This document shows positions 63,392-64,000 of a DNA stretch of 64,000 nucleotides, piece after piece. The stretch is taken from the NCBI GenBank assembly GCA_016789745.1, contig JAEUQF010000152.1:1-64000 (forward strand), in the 5' to 3' direction. Within the stretch, counting starts at the first letter, position 1, and every line of letters starts with the position of its first letter. The stretch comes from Bryobacterales bacterium (GTDB lineage: Bacteria > Acidobacteriota > Terriglobia > Bryobacterales > Bryobacteraceae). The notes beneath the pieces were generated by a model that had not been told where the DNA came from, did no database searches, and was given only the letters and a program-made list of their open reading frames with translations. A program made the translations under genes and the position numbers.

Positions 63392-64000
63392 TCAGGGCGC
63401 CGGCTCGAACTGCAGGATCTGGAAAGTGGGGCGGCCGTTGAAGTCGTAGACCGTTTCCCTCACGACGGGACGGAAGCCGGCTTTGGCGGCCGCTTCTTTT
63501 ATGCGATCGTTGGCACCGGGGAAGATCTGGCGGTCGTCGGTGTGGGTGAGGAAGACGGCCTTAGGGTCGGCCAGCATGCGCTTGAGGCGGGCAGGATTGG
63601 CGTTGGCAACCTCGTCGGTGCCCCAATAGAGGGGCAGGCGGCCTTCCTGAAGCAGGCGCAGGTTGTCGAGCATGCCCCAATCCATCAAATAGATGCGGTC
63701 GGCGGTATAGGAAGGCAGGCGGGCGGCCAGGTTGAAGATGGCATTGGTGTAGCCGCCCGGCGAGCCGTTTCGGATGGCCATGGAACGGTACTGGTTGGTA
63801 ACCGCCAGGGAAGCGCCGGCGAGCAGCAGTCCAGTGGAGATGAGGAAGGGGACGCCGAGGCGCCCCAGGCGTTCGCTGATCCAGCTGAAAGCGATGGCGA
63901 TCAACCAGAGCGGCAGGGGCCACAGCAGGATGGTGTGATGGGCGCCGCCGCCGGCATCCTTGGTAAACAGCATCTGCGTCCAGGCGACGGCCATGGTGAT
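63392..64000 (-). CDS. C-terminal part of a polytopic membrane protein, cut by the right edge
   Basis: The frame runs open past 64000, so the true start lies outside; about 203 codons are visible. Two hydrophobic segments near the left of the protein part (L-L-W-P-L-P-L-W-L-I-A-I-A-F and F-L-I-S-T-G-L-L-L-A-G-A-S-L-A-V) are followed by a soluble domain of about 130 residues (Y-L-M-D-W-G-M-L-D-N-L-R-L-L, A-V-F-L-T-H-T-D-D-R-Q-I-F). This pattern fits a GT39/ArnT-like glycosyltransferase with a C-terminal periplasmic domain, but the catalytic loops are not in view, so the call is open. It converges on uvrA with an 7-nt gap. Confidence 0.6.
   Translation of the reverse strand: MTMAVAWTQMLFTKDAGGGAHHTILLWPLPLWLIAIAFSWISERLGRLGVPFLISTGLLLAGASLAVTNQYRSMAIRNGSPGGYTNAIFNLAARLPSYTADRIYLMDWGMLDNLRLLQEGRLPLYWGTDEVANANPARLKRMLADPKAVFLTHTDDRQIFPGANDRIKEAAAKAGFRPVVRETVYDFNGRPTFQILQFEPAP

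Overview
The window is about 63 kb of dense, high-GC chromosomal DNA that looks acidobacterial, most likely from the Bryobacterales/Solibacter lineage. The evidence is the combination of very large TonB-type receptors with an N-terminal carboxypeptidase-regulatory domain (2331-5999, 33947-37351), a PadR plus ADOP-type orphan permease pair (18056-21084), a cytochrome-PSD1/DUF1501 pair (12244-15991), a PEP-CTERM protein (39508-40158) and many secreted hydrolases. This is a family-level inference, not a database match. No prophage, CRISPR array, integron or classical IS element is visible.

Layout. 1-8 kb: carbohydrate and surface functions (sialidase cut by the left edge, secreted esterase, TonB-type receptor, galactonate-dehydratase-like enzyme, AAC(3)-like acetyltransferase). 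8-12 kb: bactofilin converging on an ECF sigma / hybrid kinase / GNAT run. 12-17.7 kb: DUF1501/PSD1 pair, small secreted proteins and a triheme cytochrome c. 18-23 kb: ADOP permease with its PadR regulator, Uma2 nuclease-like protein, and an ABA4-like membrane pair. 23-30.3 kb: secreted alpha/beta hydrolase, a reductive-dehalogenase-like Fe-S protein, an ArsR regulator, and a molybdopterin oxidoreductase module (Fe-S subunit, catalytic subunit, TorD chaperone), then tRNA-Thr. 30.4-43.6 kb: propeller hybrid kinase, second TonB-type receptor, CocE-like hydrolase, PEP-CTERM protein, M14 carboxypeptidase, and a REP-associated tyrosine transposase flanked by twin palindromes. 43.7-50.9 kb: EF-G paralogue, MltD-like transglycosylase, acidic/basic histone-H1-like protein, a baeRF/Vms1-like peptidyl-tRNA hydrolase candidate, a 59-aa ORF with a perfect ribosome-binding site, RNase P RNA and a YkgJ-type protein. 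50.9-57.4 kb: flagellar operon flgBC-fliEFGHIJ. 57.4-60.5 kb: ECF sigma, HEAT-repeat anti-sigma and two DUF4097 proteins in one operon. 60.6 kb to the end: uvrA and the C-terminal part of a membrane protein.

How the parts fit. The lifestyle suggested is a soil or sediment heterotroph that breaks down polymers outside the cell, takes up products through TonB-type receptors, can swim, and senses through long one-protein phosphorelays. The Mo-enzyme module and triheme cytochrome point to anaerobic or micro-oxic electron transfer.

The most unusual material is: (i) a RAYT/REP system with a third twin palindrome lying in frame inside an acetyltransferase gene 34 kb away; (ii) the 47.7-50.4 kb cluster of histone-like protein, eRF1-like hydrolase, small basic ORF and rnpB; (iii) the sigma / HEAT anti-sigma / tandem DUF4097 operon; (iv) repeated placement of -10-like hexamers only 6-10 nt before start codons, suggesting leaderless transcripts; (v) a PadR inverted repeat over its own -10.
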